Of a stretch of 64,000 nucleotides of DNA, positions 38,608 through 49,099 are shown in pieces. This stretch comes from Rhizobium bangladeshense (GTDB lineage: Bacteria; Pseudomonadota; Alphaproteobacteria; Rhizobiales; Rhizobiaceae): assembly GCF_017357245.1 (NCBI RefSeq), contig NZ_CP071612.1, positions 685,001 to 749,000 of the forward strand, given 5' to 3'. The notes beneath the pieces were generated by a model. That model was given only the letters and a program-made list of their open reading frames with translations, did not search any database and was not told the DNA's origin. Position numbers and translations under genes: made by a program. Position 1 is the first letter of the stretch, and each line of letters opens with the position of its first letter.

Positions 38608-39903
38608 CTAAAACTTGTCGCGAAGCGCAAACCACGACAAGGCGAGGAAAAGCAACGGCGCCCGCATCCAGGCTCCGCCGGGGAATGCGGGAATATCGAG
38701 CGACTTGAACAGGTCGAGATCGCCGGATTTTCCGAGCACCGCTTCCGCGTAGAGCTTGCCACAGTAGTTTGACAGCATGACGCCATGGCCGGAATAACCG
38801 CCGATCGAGGTGACGCCGGGCATCACCTCCCGCACGAAAAGCTGGCGCGGCATGGTAATGCCGACGCTGCCTCCCCAGGCATGGGTGATCTCGATGTCTT
38901 TCAGGTCAGGATAGATTTCGCCGATCTGCCGACGGATATGCTGCGATATGTCTCGAGGATTGTCTGCCGTGTAGGCCTCGCGTCCGCCGAACAGCAGGCG
39001 GCCTTCGAATTTGCGGAAATAGCGCACGACGAAGCGCGAATCGGCGACAGCCTCGCCGCCCGGCAGCACATCAGGATAGTTTTCGAGTGGAACGGTGGCG
39101 CCGATGAAGGAGCGGATCGGCATGACATGGCTTGCCGTCACCGGCTCCAGATTGCCGATATGGCCGTTGCAGGCGATCAGCGCCCGCTCGGCGGTGATCG
39201 TCCCTTTTTCGGTTTCGATCGTCACCTTGCCGCCGCCTTGGCGGACCGCTTTTGCCGGGGTCATCTCGAAGATGGCGGCGCCGGCATTGGCGGCCACTCG
39301 CGCCAGCCCGATGAGCAGCTTCAGCGGATGAATATGGCCGGTGCCGACATCACGCACGCCGCAGTGGAATCGCTTCGAGCCGAGCCGTTCCTGCGTTTCC
39401 TTGCCGTCCATAAAGCTCAGGTGCGGATAGCCGTAGCGCTGAGCGGCGATTTCGGCATTCTCACGATAGTCGCGTTCGTAGCTTGCCTTGTGTGCGACGT
39501 TGAGCTGGCCCGGCACATAATCGATCTCGATCTGATGTTCTCCGGCGAAATCGAGAAGATGGCGCTTGGCCGCCTCGGCGACATCGAACAGCGCCTTCGA
39601 GCGTTCGTAGCCGATTTTTTCCTCAAGCTCTTCCGGCCACCATCGCTGGCCGGTGCCGAGCTGACCGCCATTGCGCCCCGACGCTCCGTCTCCGAAGCGC
39701 CAGGCCTCGATCAGCACCACCGAAACGCCTGACCTGGCGAGGTTATAGGCGGCCTGGAGGCCGGTATAGCCGCCGCCGACAATAGCGACGTCGCATGTCC
39801 TCGAGCCGTCGAGAGCGGCGTAGGTCGGTCGCTCCCCGACGGTTGCCTGATACCAGGTCAGCCCGGGCGCGATCGGGCTCTGCCACATCTGCTGCGGTGT
39901 CAT
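38608..39903 (-). CDS. puuB: FAD-dependent oxidase, PuuB/OrdL type
   Basis: 431 residues. The dinucleotide motif DVAIVGGGYTGLQAAYNLAR (about 40-60) and RNGGQLGTGQRWWPEELEEK place it in the DAO family near gamma-glutamylputrescine oxidase. The end (MPGVTSIGGYSGHGVMLSNY) is typical of PuuB/OrdL. It would oxidise gamma-glutamylputrescine to the aldehyde and ammonia. GAGGG lies a few bases before ATG 39903; a GTG at 39915 overlaps the upstream stop. It follows a PuuA-like gene by a few bases, and a polyamine-type ABC transporter lies 13 kb away, which supports the polyamine role. Substrate is inferred. Confidence 0.75.
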   Translation of the reverse strand: MTPQQMWQSPIAPGLTWYQATVGERPTYAALDGSRTCDVAIVGGGYTGLQAAYNLARSGVSVVLIEAWRFGDGASGRNGGQLGTGQRWWPEELEEKIGYERSKALFDVAEAAKRHLLDFAGEHQIEIDYVPGQLNVAHKASYERDYRENAEIAAQRYGYPHLSFMDGKETQERLGSKRFHCGVRDVGTGHIHPLKLLIGLARVAANAGAAIFEMTPAKAVRQGGGKVTIETEKGTITAERALIACNGHIGNLEPVTASHVMPIRSFIGATVPLENYPDVLPGGEAVADSRFVVRYFRKFEGRLLFGGREAYTADNPRDISQHIRRQIGEIYPDLKDIEITHAWGGSVGITMPRQLFVREVMPGVTSIGGYSGHGVMLSNYCGKLYAEAVLGKSGDLDLFKSLDIPAFPGGAWMRAPLLFLALSWFALRDKF

Positions 39904-39911
39904 GACATCCC

Positions 39912-41348
39912 TCACACGTTAAGCAGAAGAAACTCCCGCTCCCAGGGGCTGATCACCTGCATGAAGGTCTCGAACTCGCCCCGCTTGACACCGGCATAAA
40001 GGCCAATGAACTGCTTGCCGAACACCTCTTCAAAGGCGGGCTCATCCTCCATCAGCGCGACGGCTTCCAGCAGGCCGCGCGGCAGATCGATCGAGCCCTC
40101 ATTGGCCGAATCCTCCGTCGGCGCCGTCGGTTCGATCTGTTTCATGATACCGAGCAGGCCGGCGGCGAGCGAGGCGGCAAGCGCCAGATAGGGATTGGCG
40201 TCGGAACTCGGCAGCCGGTTTTCCACCCGCCGCGCCTGCGGATCTGAAACCGGAACGCGGAAGGCCGTCGTCCGGTTGTCGTAGCCCCAGGCATTGTTGA
40301 CCGGACAGGACATGTCGGGTTGCAGGCGCCGGTAGGAGTTCACATAGGGCGCAAGCATCGCCATCGCGCTCGGCACGAATTTCTGCATGCCGCCGATGAA
40401 ATGGAAGAATTCCTTCGAGGCCGATCCGTCCGCATTGGAAAAGACGTTCCTGCCCGTCTCGATATTGACGACCGACTGATGGATATGCATCGCCGACCCC
40501 GGCTGGCCCTGCATCGGCTTGGCCATGAAGGTCGCGTAGATGTCGTGCTTGAGCGCCGCCTCTCGGATTGTGCGTTTGAACAGAAATACCTGGTCGGCAA
40601 GCTCGATCGGGTTGCCGTGGCGCAGGTTGATCTCGAGCTGCGCCGGGCCCTCTTCGTGGATCAGCGTATCGATCTCCAGCCCCTGCTTCTCGGAGAAATG
40701 ATAGATGTCGTCGATCAGCTCGTCGAATTCGTTGATGCCGGCGATCGAGTAGCCCTGGCCCCCGAGAATCGAGCGGCCGGAGCGGCCTTTGGGCGGGTGC
40801 AGCGGATAGTCGGGGTCGTCATTCTTGGCGACCAGGTAGAACTCGATCTCCGGCGCAACGATCGGCTTCCAGCCGCGATCATGATAGAGGCTCATGATCC
40901 GCTTCAGCACGTTGCGAGGCGTATAGGGCACTTCCCCGCCATCCGAATCGACGATGTCGCAGATCACCTGGGCCGTCGGGTCGCTTTCCCAGGGCACGAC
41001 CGATAGCGTCGACAGATCAGGCATCAGCTTCAGGTCGCTGTCACGGGGCTCGTATCGGAAGCTTTCCGTCTCCTCCGGATACTCGCCCGAAATCGTATGC
41101 CGGTAGATCGCCGAAGGCAGCGCCAGCGAGGTGTTCGAGGTGAATTTAGAACTCGGCATCATCTTGCCGCGCGGAACGCCGGCAAGGTCCGGCGTGATGC
41201 ATTCGATGTCTTCGATGCCCCTGGCCCGCAGCCACTGTGCTGCTTCCTTCCAGTTCGCAACGCCGCGCAGAGATCCGGGGTCCGGAGGTGTTTTCGTCGA
41301 GGCGGGTACGTTTCTGGCAGGCTTCAGCGTCGTCTTTTTTGGGGACAT
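39912..41348 (-). CDS. puuA: Glutamine-synthetase-family ligase, PuuA-like
   Basis: 478 residues of the GlnA fold: WKPIVAPEIEFYLVAKNDD and HEEGPAQLEINLRHGNP (metal sites), GSAMHIHQSVVN (ATP/ammonia region) and VENRLPSSDANPYLALAASL. No typical adenylylation-Tyr loop is evident and the N-terminal 45 residues are Pro/Lys-rich. Such stand-alone GS-like proteins next to an OrdL/PuuB oxidase are usually gamma-glutamylputrescine synthetases, which add glutamate to putrescine. It could instead act on another amine. It is coupled to the oxidase gene. Confidence 0.78.
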   Translation of the reverse strand: MSPKKTTLKPARNVPASTKTPPDPGSLRGVANWKEAAQWLRARGIEDIECITPDLAGVPRGKMMPSSKFTSNTSLALPSAIYRHTISGEYPEETESFRYEPRDSDLKLMPDLSTLSVVPWESDPTAQVICDIVDSDGGEVPYTPRNVLKRIMSLYHDRGWKPIVAPEIEFYLVAKNDDPDYPLHPPKGRSGRSILGGQGYSIAGINEFDELIDDIYHFSEKQGLEIDTLIHEEGPAQLEINLRHGNPIELADQVFLFKRTIREAALKHDIYATFMAKPMQGQPGSAMHIHQSVVNIETGRNVFSNADGSASKEFFHFIGGMQKFVPSAMAMLAPYVNSYRRLQPDMSCPVNNAWGYDNRTTAFRVPVSDPQARRVENRLPSSDANPYLALAASLAAGLLGIMKQIEPTAPTEDSANEGSIDLPRGLLEAVALMEDEPAFEEVFGKQFIGLYAGVKRGEFETFMQVISPWEREFLLLNV

Positions 41349-41473
41349 GACACACCGGTTTGGTTGATCGTGGCGCCATCATAGCCGGACTTTGCCAATT
41401 GGCGAGGGGCTGAAAACGTTGACTTTCGCCCTTTGATGGAAAAGAAGACGCCGACTGGATCGGGGAAAAGAGT

Positions 41474-42655
41474 TTGCAGCGCAAAAGCGACGTCATCGTC
41501 ATCGGCGCCGGGGCCGCCGGCATGATGGCGGCCATTCGCGCGGGTAAACGCGGCCGCTCGGTCGTGGTCATCGACCATGCGAGGGCGCCCGGCGAGAAGA
41601 TCCGCATCTCGGGCGGCGGTCGCTGCAATTTCACCAATATCCATGCCGGGCCCAAGAATTTCCTGTCCGCCAATCCGCATTTCTGCAAATCGGCGCTTGC
41701 CCGTTTCACGCCGGCCGATTTCATCGCCATGGTCGATCGGCACGGCATTGCCTGGCACGAAAAGACGCTTGGCCAGCTCTTCTGCGACGACAGCGCCAAG
41801 GACATCATCCGCATGCTCCTGGACGAGATGCGTGCAGTCGGCGCGGTGCTGCAGCTCGGCACCGAAATATCGGGCGTCGAAAGGATGGCGGCGGGATTCC
41901 GCGTCTCCACGAGCCAAGGCGTCTACGAGGCATCCTCGCTGGTCGTCGCAACCGGCGGCAAATCCATCCCGAAGATGGGCGCCACCGGCCTTGCCTATCG
42001 CCTTGCCGAGCAGTTCGGCCTGGCCGTGCTCGAAACCCGCCCGGGTCTGGTGCCGCTGACGCTCGATCCCGGCCTGCTCGCAAGCATTGCGCCGCTTGCC
42101 GGCATTTCCGCCCCGGCTGAAATCCGCCATGGCCGGACCGCCTTTCGCGAAGCCCTGCTGTTTACCCATCGGGGCTTAAGCGGACCGGCCGTCCTGCAGA
42201 TCTCCTCCTATTGGAGGGAGGGCGACGAGATCGTCGTTGCGGTCGAACCGGATGTCGATATCGTCGCGCAGCTGAAGACGGCAAAGCAGCTGAATGGCCG
42301 CCAGTCGGCCCAGACGGCGTTGGGGGAGATCCTGCCGAAGCGGCTGGCGCAGTTTCTCGTCGAGCGCGAAAATATTACCGGCAATATGGCCGACCTGCCG
42401 GACAGGACGCTGCAGCGCCTTGCCGCCGGCGCCCAGAACTGGATCGTCAAACCTTCTGGCTCTGAAGGCTACCGCACCGCCGAAGTGACGCTCGGCGGCA
42501 TCGACACGGCGGCGCTCGATTCCCGCAGCATGGAGGCAAGGGCCGTGCCCGGCCTCTATTTCATCGGCGAATGCGTCGACGTCACCGGCTGGCTCGGCGG
42601 CTATAATTTCCAGTGGGCCTGGGCCTCCGGCTTTGCCGCCGGTGAATGCGCGTAG
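41474..42655 (+). CDS. BaiN/HI0933-family flavoprotein
   Basis: 393 residues. SDVIVIGAGAAGMMAAIRAG is the N-terminal FAD motif, followed by PGEKIRISGGGRCNFTN (family signature), SSLVVATGGKSIPKMG and a C-terminal LYFIGECVDVTGWLGGYNFQ. Members are annotated as NAD(P)/FAD-dependent oxidoreductases of unknown substrate (HI0933, BaiN, YhiN). The start is TTG 41474, as the FAD motif begins at once and no ATG fits; AAAAGAG stands upstream. Divergent from puuA with a 125-base gap. Confidence 0.88.
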   Translation: MQRKSDVIVIGAGAAGMMAAIRAGKRGRSVVVIDHARAPGEKIRISGGGRCNFTNIHAGPKNFLSANPHFCKSALARFTPADFIAMVDRHGIAWHEKTLGQLFCDDSAKDIIRMLLDEMRAVGAVLQLGTEISGVERMAAGFRVSTSQGVYEASSLVVATGGKSIPKMGATGLAYRLAEQFGLAVLETRPGLVPLTLDPGLLASIAPLAGISAPAEIRHGRTAFREALLFTHRGLSGPAVLQISSYWREGDEIVVAVEPDVDIVAQLKTAKQLNGRQSAQTALGEILPKRLAQFLVERENITGNMADLPDRTLQRLAAGAQNWIVKPSGSEGYRTAEVTLGGIDTAALDSRSMEARAVPGLYFIGECVDVTGWLGGYNFQWAWASGFAAGECA

Positions 42656-42798
42656 ATATCCGCTATATCGATTCAAGACTTCTTAAGAGAGGTGCGCCAT
42701 CCTGTCTCAATTGCCGGCTGCGAAGGCTGTTCCCAAATTAAGCTTTACCGGCAAGCCTTTTTGTTGGACTGTAGTGTCATAAGAGTGAGGTTTCGAGC

Positions 42799-42942
42799 AT
42801 GAACAGAAACGCACGACGCGCCCGCGCCATCGCAATCACCCAGGCAAAACCTGACGCCCGGATGGCCACCCTGCGATACCTGATGCTCGCAGCCGGCGCG
42901 ACCGCCGCCAGCCTGGCGCTGCTGCTCGCCCATTTCATCTGA
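42799..42942 (+). CDS. 47-residue single-helix membrane protein
   Basis: Starts MNRNARRARAIAITQAKPDA, basic N-terminus, then one membrane helix (about 26-46, YLMLAAGATAASLALLLAHF). GAGTGAGG is about 8 bases upstream of the ATG. It is too short to be found by length alone; codon use looks like the neighbours (high third-position GC). I do not recognise it. The topology would place the basic part in the cytoplasm. Confidence 0.5.
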   Translation: MNRNARRARAIAITQAKPDARMATLRYLMLAAGATAASLALLLAHFI

Positions 42943-43251
42943 TCTGCCCGCGTATCTGAAGGCAAACTTGCCGGCTTCCGATTGCCACATTGCGGCCGCG
43001 CGGGGCATATTTGCAGTTATTTCACCGCCTTGGCTTAAGCCGTCAATACTGTTTATCTGAAAATTAATATCTAATCCGACACAATTGCCCGCGATTATTT
43101 GGGCGTTTCCAAGTCTGCTTGGATATGAACTGGCAATGACTGCCGCCTGGCCTCCGGGTTTCCCAATGGAAGTAGAATAGTCCGATGTGCACTCGGCTGG
43201 CGCCTCATGGCTGCCCGCGGGAGGAGTAGTGTATGAAAGGCCCGGAACGCT
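42943..43251. other. Non-coding gap before the first chemoreceptor gene
   Basis: 309 bases without a credible gene. It holds a small hairpin TCCAAG / CTTGGA with a TCTG loop at 43108-43123, and an AT-rich stretch at about 43020-43095 where the promoter of the chemoreceptor gene probably lies. I see no clear sigma site. Confidence 0.4.
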
Positions 43252-45783
43252 ATGTTGATTGACAAGATTCTATCCCGATTCAAGATCAAGACGAAGGTTC
43301 TGATCTTCGTTCTGCCCTTTGTCGTCACCATTTCGGCGGTCGGGTTGACCGGCCTTTATGCATCCGGGCTTCTCCAGGGGCGCATGGAAATCTCCAACAG
43401 CGTGCTGCAGTCGCTGAGCGGGTTCAAGGATCTTTACGGCTCGATGGATGATTTCCTGCGCATCACCAGTCCGGAGGCGCGCGATAAGCTGCTTGCGGAT
43501 CTGAAGACGCAGCAGGGCGTACTCGATCAGACGCTGGACCAGGTCGGTGAAGAGGCAGCTGGCCGCGACAGTCTCGCGGAAGCTTCGAGCCGCACCAATG
43601 ACATTTCGGGCGTGGTCGACAAGCTTTGGGGCCTGCATGAACAGGAACAGGCGCTGCACGAGCAGATCGACGCGGCGCAGAAGAGCCTGATCAGCACCCG
43701 ATTCACCGTTTCATATCAGGCTGAGGAATTGCAGAGCGCGCTGCAGCGCGACGAGAGCGACGCCACCGTTACCCTTCGTACGGCCGATCGCCTGCTGAAA
43801 GGCGGCGATTTCCTCGGCACCGTCGCCAGCGGCTTCAGCAAACCGCAGACGCCGCAGGACAAGATCGCCTTCATCAATGAACAGATGCCCGAGATCGTCA
43901 AATCCCAGCGCCTGATCGCCATTTCGGTTCCGACCAATCAGAAGAACGTCGTCGAAGCCCTGGCCGCGACCATCGACAGCATCAAGGCGATCGCCCAGAT
44001 GCCCAATCCGACCGACGAGAACATCGCCGAACTCGGTCGTCTCGTGTCGCGCTTCCGCCAGACCTCGACCTATACGCAGCTGACCGCGACGCAGAAGATG
44101 CGCGAAGCGACCCAGCGTTTCGCCGAGCTCGAAGGCCGCATCGCCCAGACCAACTCCGTCCTTCAGGATACGCGGCGCCTGGAAAATTCCGTCTATGCGC
44201 TGCAGATCGTCCTTTCCGATTTCCTCGCCGATCCCAGCAAGGATAACCTCGTTCGCCTGCAGCAGCAGGCCGGCACGCTCGGCAAGGACATGCAGGTTCT
44301 GACCACCAGCGCCAACGGCATGGGCTTTGCCGAAGGCATATCGGGCGCGATCCAGCCTGCGCTCGACGCCATTTCCAACGGTGGCTCGAAGATCGTCGGT
44401 ACGATCGGCGAGCGTGTCGCGGCCTATGCCGCCGCCCGCCAGGAACTCGACCAGATCTGGACGAAGCTGACCGATTTCGCCGAGCTCCAGAAGCAGACGG
44501 CTGGCACCGAGCGCACCCAGGCAAACAGCATCTCGGTCCTGACCACCGGTCTCGGCATCCTGCTGTCGATCCTCGGCGGCATCGCCCTGGTGCTGACCTT
44601 GCAGCGGCCGATCAGCCAGATTACCGCCGCCATGCGCCGCATTGCCGAGGGAGCGCTGGATACCAGCATATCAGGCGAGCAGCGCCACGACGAAATCGGC
44701 GACATGGCCCGCGCGCTCGGCATCTTCAAGGAAAATGCCATCTCGAAAATCCGCATCGAGGAACAGAGCGACGAGGAACGCGCTGCCGCCGAACACGAGC
44801 GCCAGCGCAACGACGCCGAAAAGCGCGAGATGGACCGCCAGATCGAATTCGCGGTCAACCAGCTTGCCGCCGGCCTTGAACGCATGTCGCAGGGCGACAT
44901 CTCGACAACGATCGAAACCCCCTTCATCGGCCGTCTCGAACAACTGCGTCAGGATTTCAATGGTTCGATGCTGCGCCTGCAGGCGACGATGAGCCAGATC
45001 CGCGACAATGTCGAGTTGATCCAGGGCAACGGCAATCAGATGGCCCAGTCGGCCGAGGATCTCTCCAAGCGCACGGAACAGCAGGCTGCCTCGCTCGAAG
45101 AGACCGCCGCTGCCGTCGATCAGATCACCGTCACGGTCCGCTCGTCGGCCGAACGCGCCAAGGATGCCGACCAGATCGTCCGCCAGGCCAAGCGCAGCGC
45201 CGACGATTCCGCCGTCGTCGTCAACAACGCCATCGATGCGATGGGCCGCATCGAGGATGCCTCGCGCCAGATCGAGCAGATCATCGGCGTCATCGACGAG
45301 ATCGCCTTCCAAACCAATTTGCTGGCGCTCAACGCCGGCATCGAAGCGGCGCGCGCCGGCGAGGCCGGTAAGGGCTTCGCGGTCGTCGCCATGGAGGTGC
45401 GCGAACTCGCCCAGCGCTCCGCCGCCGCCGCGCAAGAGATCAAGGGCCTGATCAACAAATCGACCAGCGAGGTCAGCTCCGGCTCGCAATTCGTGCAGGA
45501 GACCGGGACGGTGCTTGCCAAGATCAGCGCCCAGATCGTCACGATCAGCCAGCATGTCGAGATGATCGCCCGCGCCAGCCATGATCAGTCCAACGCGCTG
45601 CAGAGTGTCAACTCGACGGTAAACCAGATGGACCAGATGACGCAGAAGAACGCCGCCATGGTCGAGGAGACGACCGCCGCCAGCCGCGAACTGGCCGACG
45701 AGGCCGATGCGCTGCGACGCCTCATCCAGCAGTTCAAGATCCATGGTGAGGCTGCCGAAGCGCAGGTCTACCGCGCCGCGTGA
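43252..45783 (+). CDS. Methyl-accepting chemotaxis protein with long helical periplasmic domain
   Basis: 843 residues. Membrane helix 1 (about 16-38), a periplasmic domain of nearly 390 residues that is almost wholly helical, membrane helix 2 (about 428-452, [20 protein letters not shown]), HAMP (about 453-505), a second HAMP-like unit ([20 protein letters not shown], about 545-580) and the signalling domain with the tip [20 protein letters not shown]. It passes ligand signals to the CheA kinase. No NWETF-type methylation pentapeptide is seen at the end (VYRAA). The ligand is unknown. Its paralogue follows. Confidence 0.94.
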   Translation: MLIDKILSRFKIKTKVLIFVLPFVVTISAVGLTGLYASGLLQGRMEISNSVLQSLSGFKDLYGSMDDFLRITSPEARDKLLADLKTQQGVLDQTLDQVGEEAAGRDSLAEASSRTNDISGVVDKLWGLHEQEQALHEQIDAAQKSLISTRFTVSYQAEELQSALQRDESDATVTLRTADRLLKGGDFLGTVASGFSKPQTPQDKIAFINEQMPEIVKSQRLIAISVPTNQKNVVEALAATIDSIKAIAQMPNPTDENIAELGRLVSRFRQTSTYTQLTATQKMREATQRFAELEGRIAQTNSVLQDTRRLENSVYALQIVLSDFLADPSKDNLVRLQQQAGTLGKDMQVLTTSANGMGFAEGISGAIQPALDAISNGGSKIVGTIGERVAAYAAARQELDQIWTKLTDFAELQKQTAGTERTQANSISVLTTGLGILLSILGGIALVLTLQRPISQITAAMRRIAEGALDTSISGEQRHDEIGDMARALGIFKENAISKIRIEEQSDEERAAAEHERQRNDAEKREMDRQIEFAVNQLAAGLERMSQGDISTTIETPFIGRLEQLRQDFNGSMLRLQATMSQIRDNVELIQGNGNQMAQSAEDLSKRTEQQAASLEETAAAVDQITVTVRSSAERAKDADQIVRQAKRSADDSAVVVNNAIDAMGRIEDASRQIEQIIGVIDEIAFQTNLLALNAGIEAARAGEAGKGFAVVAMEVRELAQRSAAAAQEIKGLINKSTSEVSSGSQFVQETGTVLAKISAQIVTISQHVEMIARASHDQSNALQSVNSTVNQMDQMTQKNAAMVEETTAASRELADEADALRRLIQQFKIHGEAAEAQVYRAA

Positions 45784-45807
45784 TCAAGGCCGATGTCCAG
45801 TCATCCG

Positions 45808-45833
45808 AACGGCCTCGGTTTTCCGGGGCCGTT
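45808..45833 (+). terminator. Hairpin after the first chemoreceptor gene
   Basis: An 11-base-pair stem AACGGCCTCGG / CCGGGGCCGTT with one G-U pair and a TTTT loop, 25 bases after the stop, followed by TTTGCG. Probable terminator or strong pause. Confidence 0.6.
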
Positions 45834-45956
45834 TGCGTGTTGGGTAGAAATCGCCCGCAAACGGGACGGACGAATATCTCGGGCGACCCAGATTTATGGA
45901 AAATTTTCCTTAACGCTTTTCCTCTAATTTAGCCCTCGTTGCCGTCGGGGGTTTTG

Positions 45957-47804
45957 ATGCTGCGCTTTTTCTCTACGTCTATCGTTCGCCAGATCGTTGC
46001 GATCACATTGTTTCTCCTGGCGATCAGCACGGCCGCCATCGTCGGCGTGATCTATTACAATCTGAGCCGCCACGTGATGGACGGAGCTGTCTCCGACGCC
46101 CGGAACGCCGCCCGCTCGATGGCTGTGCTCTACGGCGCGGCTGACCCGGCCGCGAAGATCGAGGTGAAGGACAATCAGCTCGCCACGGTCACGGAAGAGG
46201 CGGTTCCGGTCCTTGCCGATCATTCGCTTGTCGACCGCACCGCGCAATCGATCGCCGGTGTCGCGACGATCTTCCAGAAGCAGGGCGGCGACTACGTCCG
46301 CATATCTACCAATGTGAAGAAGGAAAACGGCGATCGCGCCGTCGGCACCAAGCTTGCAGCCGAACACCCGGCCCAGGCGGTTCTCGCCCGGGGCGAGGCG
46401 TATTACGGACCGGCCGAGCTATTCGGCCGCAAATTCATGACCGGTTACTTCCCGATCAAAAACGCGTCGAGCGCCAATATTGGTATTCTCTTCATCGGCA
46501 TTCCGATGGAGTTCTACTATCAGCGCATGAATGAGTTGCTGATCCTGGTTCTCGGCATCGGCGCCGTCGTCATGCTGCTCGTGGGTGTTCTCGCCTTCTA
46601 TGCGATCCGCCTGTCGGTAAAGCCGCTGCAGGCGCTGACCGCGAGCGTCCACACAATTTCCTCGGGGGATCTCGACAGGGTGGTCCCCTGTCTCGAGAAG
46701 AAGAACGAGTTCGGCGAGATTGGTCGGGCGCTCTCGCTCTTCCGCGACAGCGCCCGCGCCCGGCGCGATCTGGAGACCGAGGCCTCCGAACAGCGCGCGC
46801 TCAGCGATGCCGAACGCGCCAGGAACGATGCTGACAAGCGCTCGCTCGACGGCCAGATCGATTTTGCCGTCAGTCAGCTTGCAGCCGGCCTCGGACGCTT
46901 GTCGCAGGGTGACGTCTCGCAAACGATCGGCACGCCGTTCGTCGGCCGACTGGAGCAACTGCGCGTCGATTTCAACGCTTCCCTTCTGCGTCTGCAGGAT
47001 ACGCTGTCCGGCATCCGTGACAGCGCCTCGACGATACAGCGCAACAGCGGCGCCGTCTCCGCTTCTGCCGGCGAGCTGTCCAAGCGCACCGAGGCGCAGG
47101 CGGCTAGTCTCGAAGAAACCGCAGCGGCGGTGGAAGAGATCACCGTCACGGTCCGCTCCTCCGCCGAGCGTGCCCGCGAAGCCAACAATGTCGTGGCCGC
47201 GACCAAGAAGACGGCCGACAATTCCGGCGCCGTGGTCGGTGATGCCGTCGCCGCCATGGAGCGCATCGAAGGTGCCTCGCAGCGTATCGAGCAGATCATC
47301 GAGGTGATCGACGATATCGCCTTCCAGACCAACCTTCTGGCGCTGAATGCCGGCATCGAGGCGGCGCGGGCGGGCGAGGCGGGCAAGGGCTTTGCCGTCG
47401 TCGCCCAGGAGGTCCGCGAGCTTGCCCAGCGCTCGGCTGACGCGGCGCGCGAGATCAAGTCTCTGATCGAGACGTCAAGCCGCGAAGTGACGGCCGGCTC
47501 GGAACTCGTCCAGAAGACCGGCAGCGTCCTTGCTTCGATCAGCCAGGAGATCATCGCGATCAGCGGCCATGTCGAGACCATCGCCACCGCCAGCCGCGAT
47601 CAGTCGGCCGCCTTGCAGGAAGTCAACAGTTCGGTCAACGCCATGGACCAGATGACTCAGAAGAACGCGTCGATGGTTGCCGACACCACGCAGGCAAGCC
47701 GCCTGCTCGCCGGCGAGGCCGATACGCTGATGGCGCTGATCGAGCGTTTCCGCATCGGCGCGGAACCTGCGGCCGCTCACTTCGGCGCAAGGAAAGTCGC
47801 CTGA
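45957..47804 (+). CDS. Methyl-accepting chemotaxis protein with Cache-type sensor
   Basis: 615 residues. Membrane helix 1 (about 11-35, [20 protein letters not shown]), a periplasmic sensor of about 160 residues with Cache_3/Cache_2-like features ([40 protein letters not shown]), membrane helix 2 (about 190-215), HAMP, a second HAMP-like segment ([20 protein letters not shown]) and a signalling domain closely similar to that of the gene before. Cache sensors bind small molecules such as organic acids directly. ATG 45957 is preferred over the TTG at 45939, with GGGGG about 9 bases upstream. The last 28 bases overlap a small gene on the other strand. Confidence 0.93.
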   Translation: MLRFFSTSIVRQIVAITLFLLAISTAAIVGVIYYNLSRHVMDGAVSDARNAARSMAVLYGAADPAAKIEVKDNQLATVTEEAVPVLADHSLVDRTAQSIAGVATIFQKQGGDYVRISTNVKKENGDRAVGTKLAAEHPAQAVLARGEAYYGPAELFGRKFMTGYFPIKNASSANIGILFIGIPMEFYYQRMNELLILVLGIGAVVMLLVGVLAFYAIRLSVKPLQALTASVHTISSGDLDRVVPCLEKKNEFGEIGRALSLFRDSARARRDLETEASEQRALSDAERARNDADKRSLDGQIDFAVSQLAAGLGRLSQGDVSQTIGTPFVGRLEQLRVDFNASLLRLQDTLSGIRDSASTIQRNSGAVSASAGELSKRTEAQAASLEETAAAVEEITVTVRSSAERAREANNVVAATKKTADNSGAVVGDAVAAMERIEGASQRIEQIIEVIDDIAFQTNLLALNAGIEAARAGEAGKGFAVVAQEVRELAQRSADAAREIKSLIETSSREVTAGSELVQKTGSVLASISQEIIAISGHVETIATASRDQSAALQEVNSSVNAMDQMTQKNASMVADTTQASRLLAGEADTLMALIERFRIGAEPAAAHFGARKVA

Positions 47805-48031
47805 GGAGCACGGCCACGGCCGCCGCAGCATTTAGCCCCATCCTTGCGGCGTCTTTCCTTTGACGCGGCGCCCTTGATGATGAGATCGAGCGAGGTCAGC
47901 CAGGCGGCGAAGCGGACGGTGCTGCTGTCTCCGAACTCGGCATAGAATTGATCCTCGTCCGCCTTGCTGCCGCTCGGCCAGCGATGGTGGCGAAATCCAT
48001 GGACGCCTACAATGGTGATCATGTCGATCAT
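47777..48031 (-). CDS. Small hypothetical protein divergent from a LysR gene
   Basis: 84 residues starting [20 protein letters not shown], with an aromatic middle ([20 protein letters not shown]) and a basic, Cys-containing tail. AAGGAC lies 5 bases before the ATG, on the minus strand, and the start is 88 bases from the LysR start in the opposite direction. LysR regulators often control the divergent neighbour, which supports this as a real gene. It overlaps the end of the chemoreceptor gene by 28 bases. I do not recognise the family. Confidence 0.45.
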   Translation of the reverse strand: MIDMITIVGVHGFRHHRWPSGSKADEDQFYAEFGDSSTVRFAAWLTSLDLIIKGAASKERRRKDGAKCCGGRGRAPQATFLAPK

Positions 48032-48119
48032 GGGATGTCCTTTCCATTCAAGACATCTCACGATTTAGGCATCAAGTTTGTCTTTATAAACAGCGAAATC
48101 CACGTTATGTTTTTCAATA

Positions 48120-48989
48120 ATGAAAAATGCAAGTTGGGATTCCTATCAGCTTTTCCTGCAGGTCGCCCGGCTCGGCGGCTTGACTGGAGCCAGTGCCGCA
48201 AGCGGGCTGAGCCCTGCGACCATTGGTCGGCGCATGCTCGATCTTGAACAGGAGGTCGGCCGCGCCTTATTTTCGCGTAGTCAAACCGGATATCGCCTGA
48301 CTGGGGATGGCCAGGCGCTGCTCGATCACCTTCAGGAGATGGAGGCCGCCGCCCGCAAGGTCGAAGCCTGGCGGCAGTCGGGTGAGGGCGGTACGACCGT
48401 TAGGATCACCGCCGGTACCTGGATCGCCTGGCTCCTGACGGAGAATTTCGCCGCGATCCGCATGCCGGGCGATGCGTTTGCCATTTCGCTCACCATCGGC
48501 GAAACGAGGGCAAATCTTGCCTACCGCGAGAGCGATATCGGCATTCGCGCCTTCGAGCCGGAGGAGGGCAATCTTGCCGCTCGCCAGCTCGGGGAGGTGG
48601 CCTATGCCGTCTATAGCAGACGCAATGCCGCCGAGACCGACGAGCGCTGGATTGCCGTCGGCGAGGAGGAGGCGATCTCGGCCTATCTGCGCTGGCCGCA
48701 TAGCCATGCTGCGGCCGGTATAGTCGCCACCGTCAACCGACCGCGTTCGTTGCCGGATCTGGTGCGCGCCGGCGCCGGCAAGGCCGTGCTTCCCTGTTTC
48801 GTCGGCGATCTCCATCCCGATTTGCAGCGCCAGGGCGGCGAATTGCCGGAATTGCGCCACCGCCAATGGATCGTGATGAATGCCGAGGACCGCCATCGTC
48901 CCGAGATCCGCACGGTAGCCGACCGCATGACCAAGCTCATCCGAAGCTATGCCGATCTCTTCGCCGGAAAGCGTCCAAGCCGCGGCTGA
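48120..48989 (+). CDS. LysR-family transcriptional regulator
   Basis: 289 residues. The N-terminal helix-turn-helix is YQLFLQVARLGGLTGASAAS, SPATIGRRMLDLEQEVGRAL and FSRSQTGYRLTGDGQALLDH. The effector domain (about 90-280) is of LysR type, though shorter than usual. ATG 48120. It may act on the small divergent gene at 47777-48031; the 88-base gap is AT-rich, as LysR operators are. Effector unknown. Confidence 0.88.
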   Translation: MKNASWDSYQLFLQVARLGGLTGASAASGLSPATIGRRMLDLEQEVGRALFSRSQTGYRLTGDGQALLDHLQEMEAAARKVEAWRQSGEGGTTVRITAGTWIAWLLTENFAAIRMPGDAFAISLTIGETRANLAYRESDIGIRAFEPEEGNLAARQLGEVAYAVYSRRNAAETDERWIAVGEEEAISAYLRWPHSHAAAGIVATVNRPRSLPDLVRAGAGKAVLPCFVGDLHPDLQRQGGELPELRHRQWIVMNAEDRHRPEIRTVADRMTKLIRSYADLFAGKRPSRG

Positions 48990-49020
48990 TGCCGAGGGCA
49001 GAAGATGGAAAGACGATGAG

Positions 49021-49051
49021 GCGTCCGCGCATTCTTTCGAGGCGCGGACGC
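49021..49051. terminator. Hairpin between convergent genes (LysR and small protein)
   Basis: A perfect 10-base-pair stem GCGTCCGCGC / GCGCGGACGC with an 11-base loop, in the 110-base gap between two convergent stops. No T run; probably a bidirectional terminator. Confidence 0.65.
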
Positions 49052-49099
49052 TGTGGTCGAGGCAGGCGGAGCCATATGCCCGGGCCGCCGGCTGTTTCG

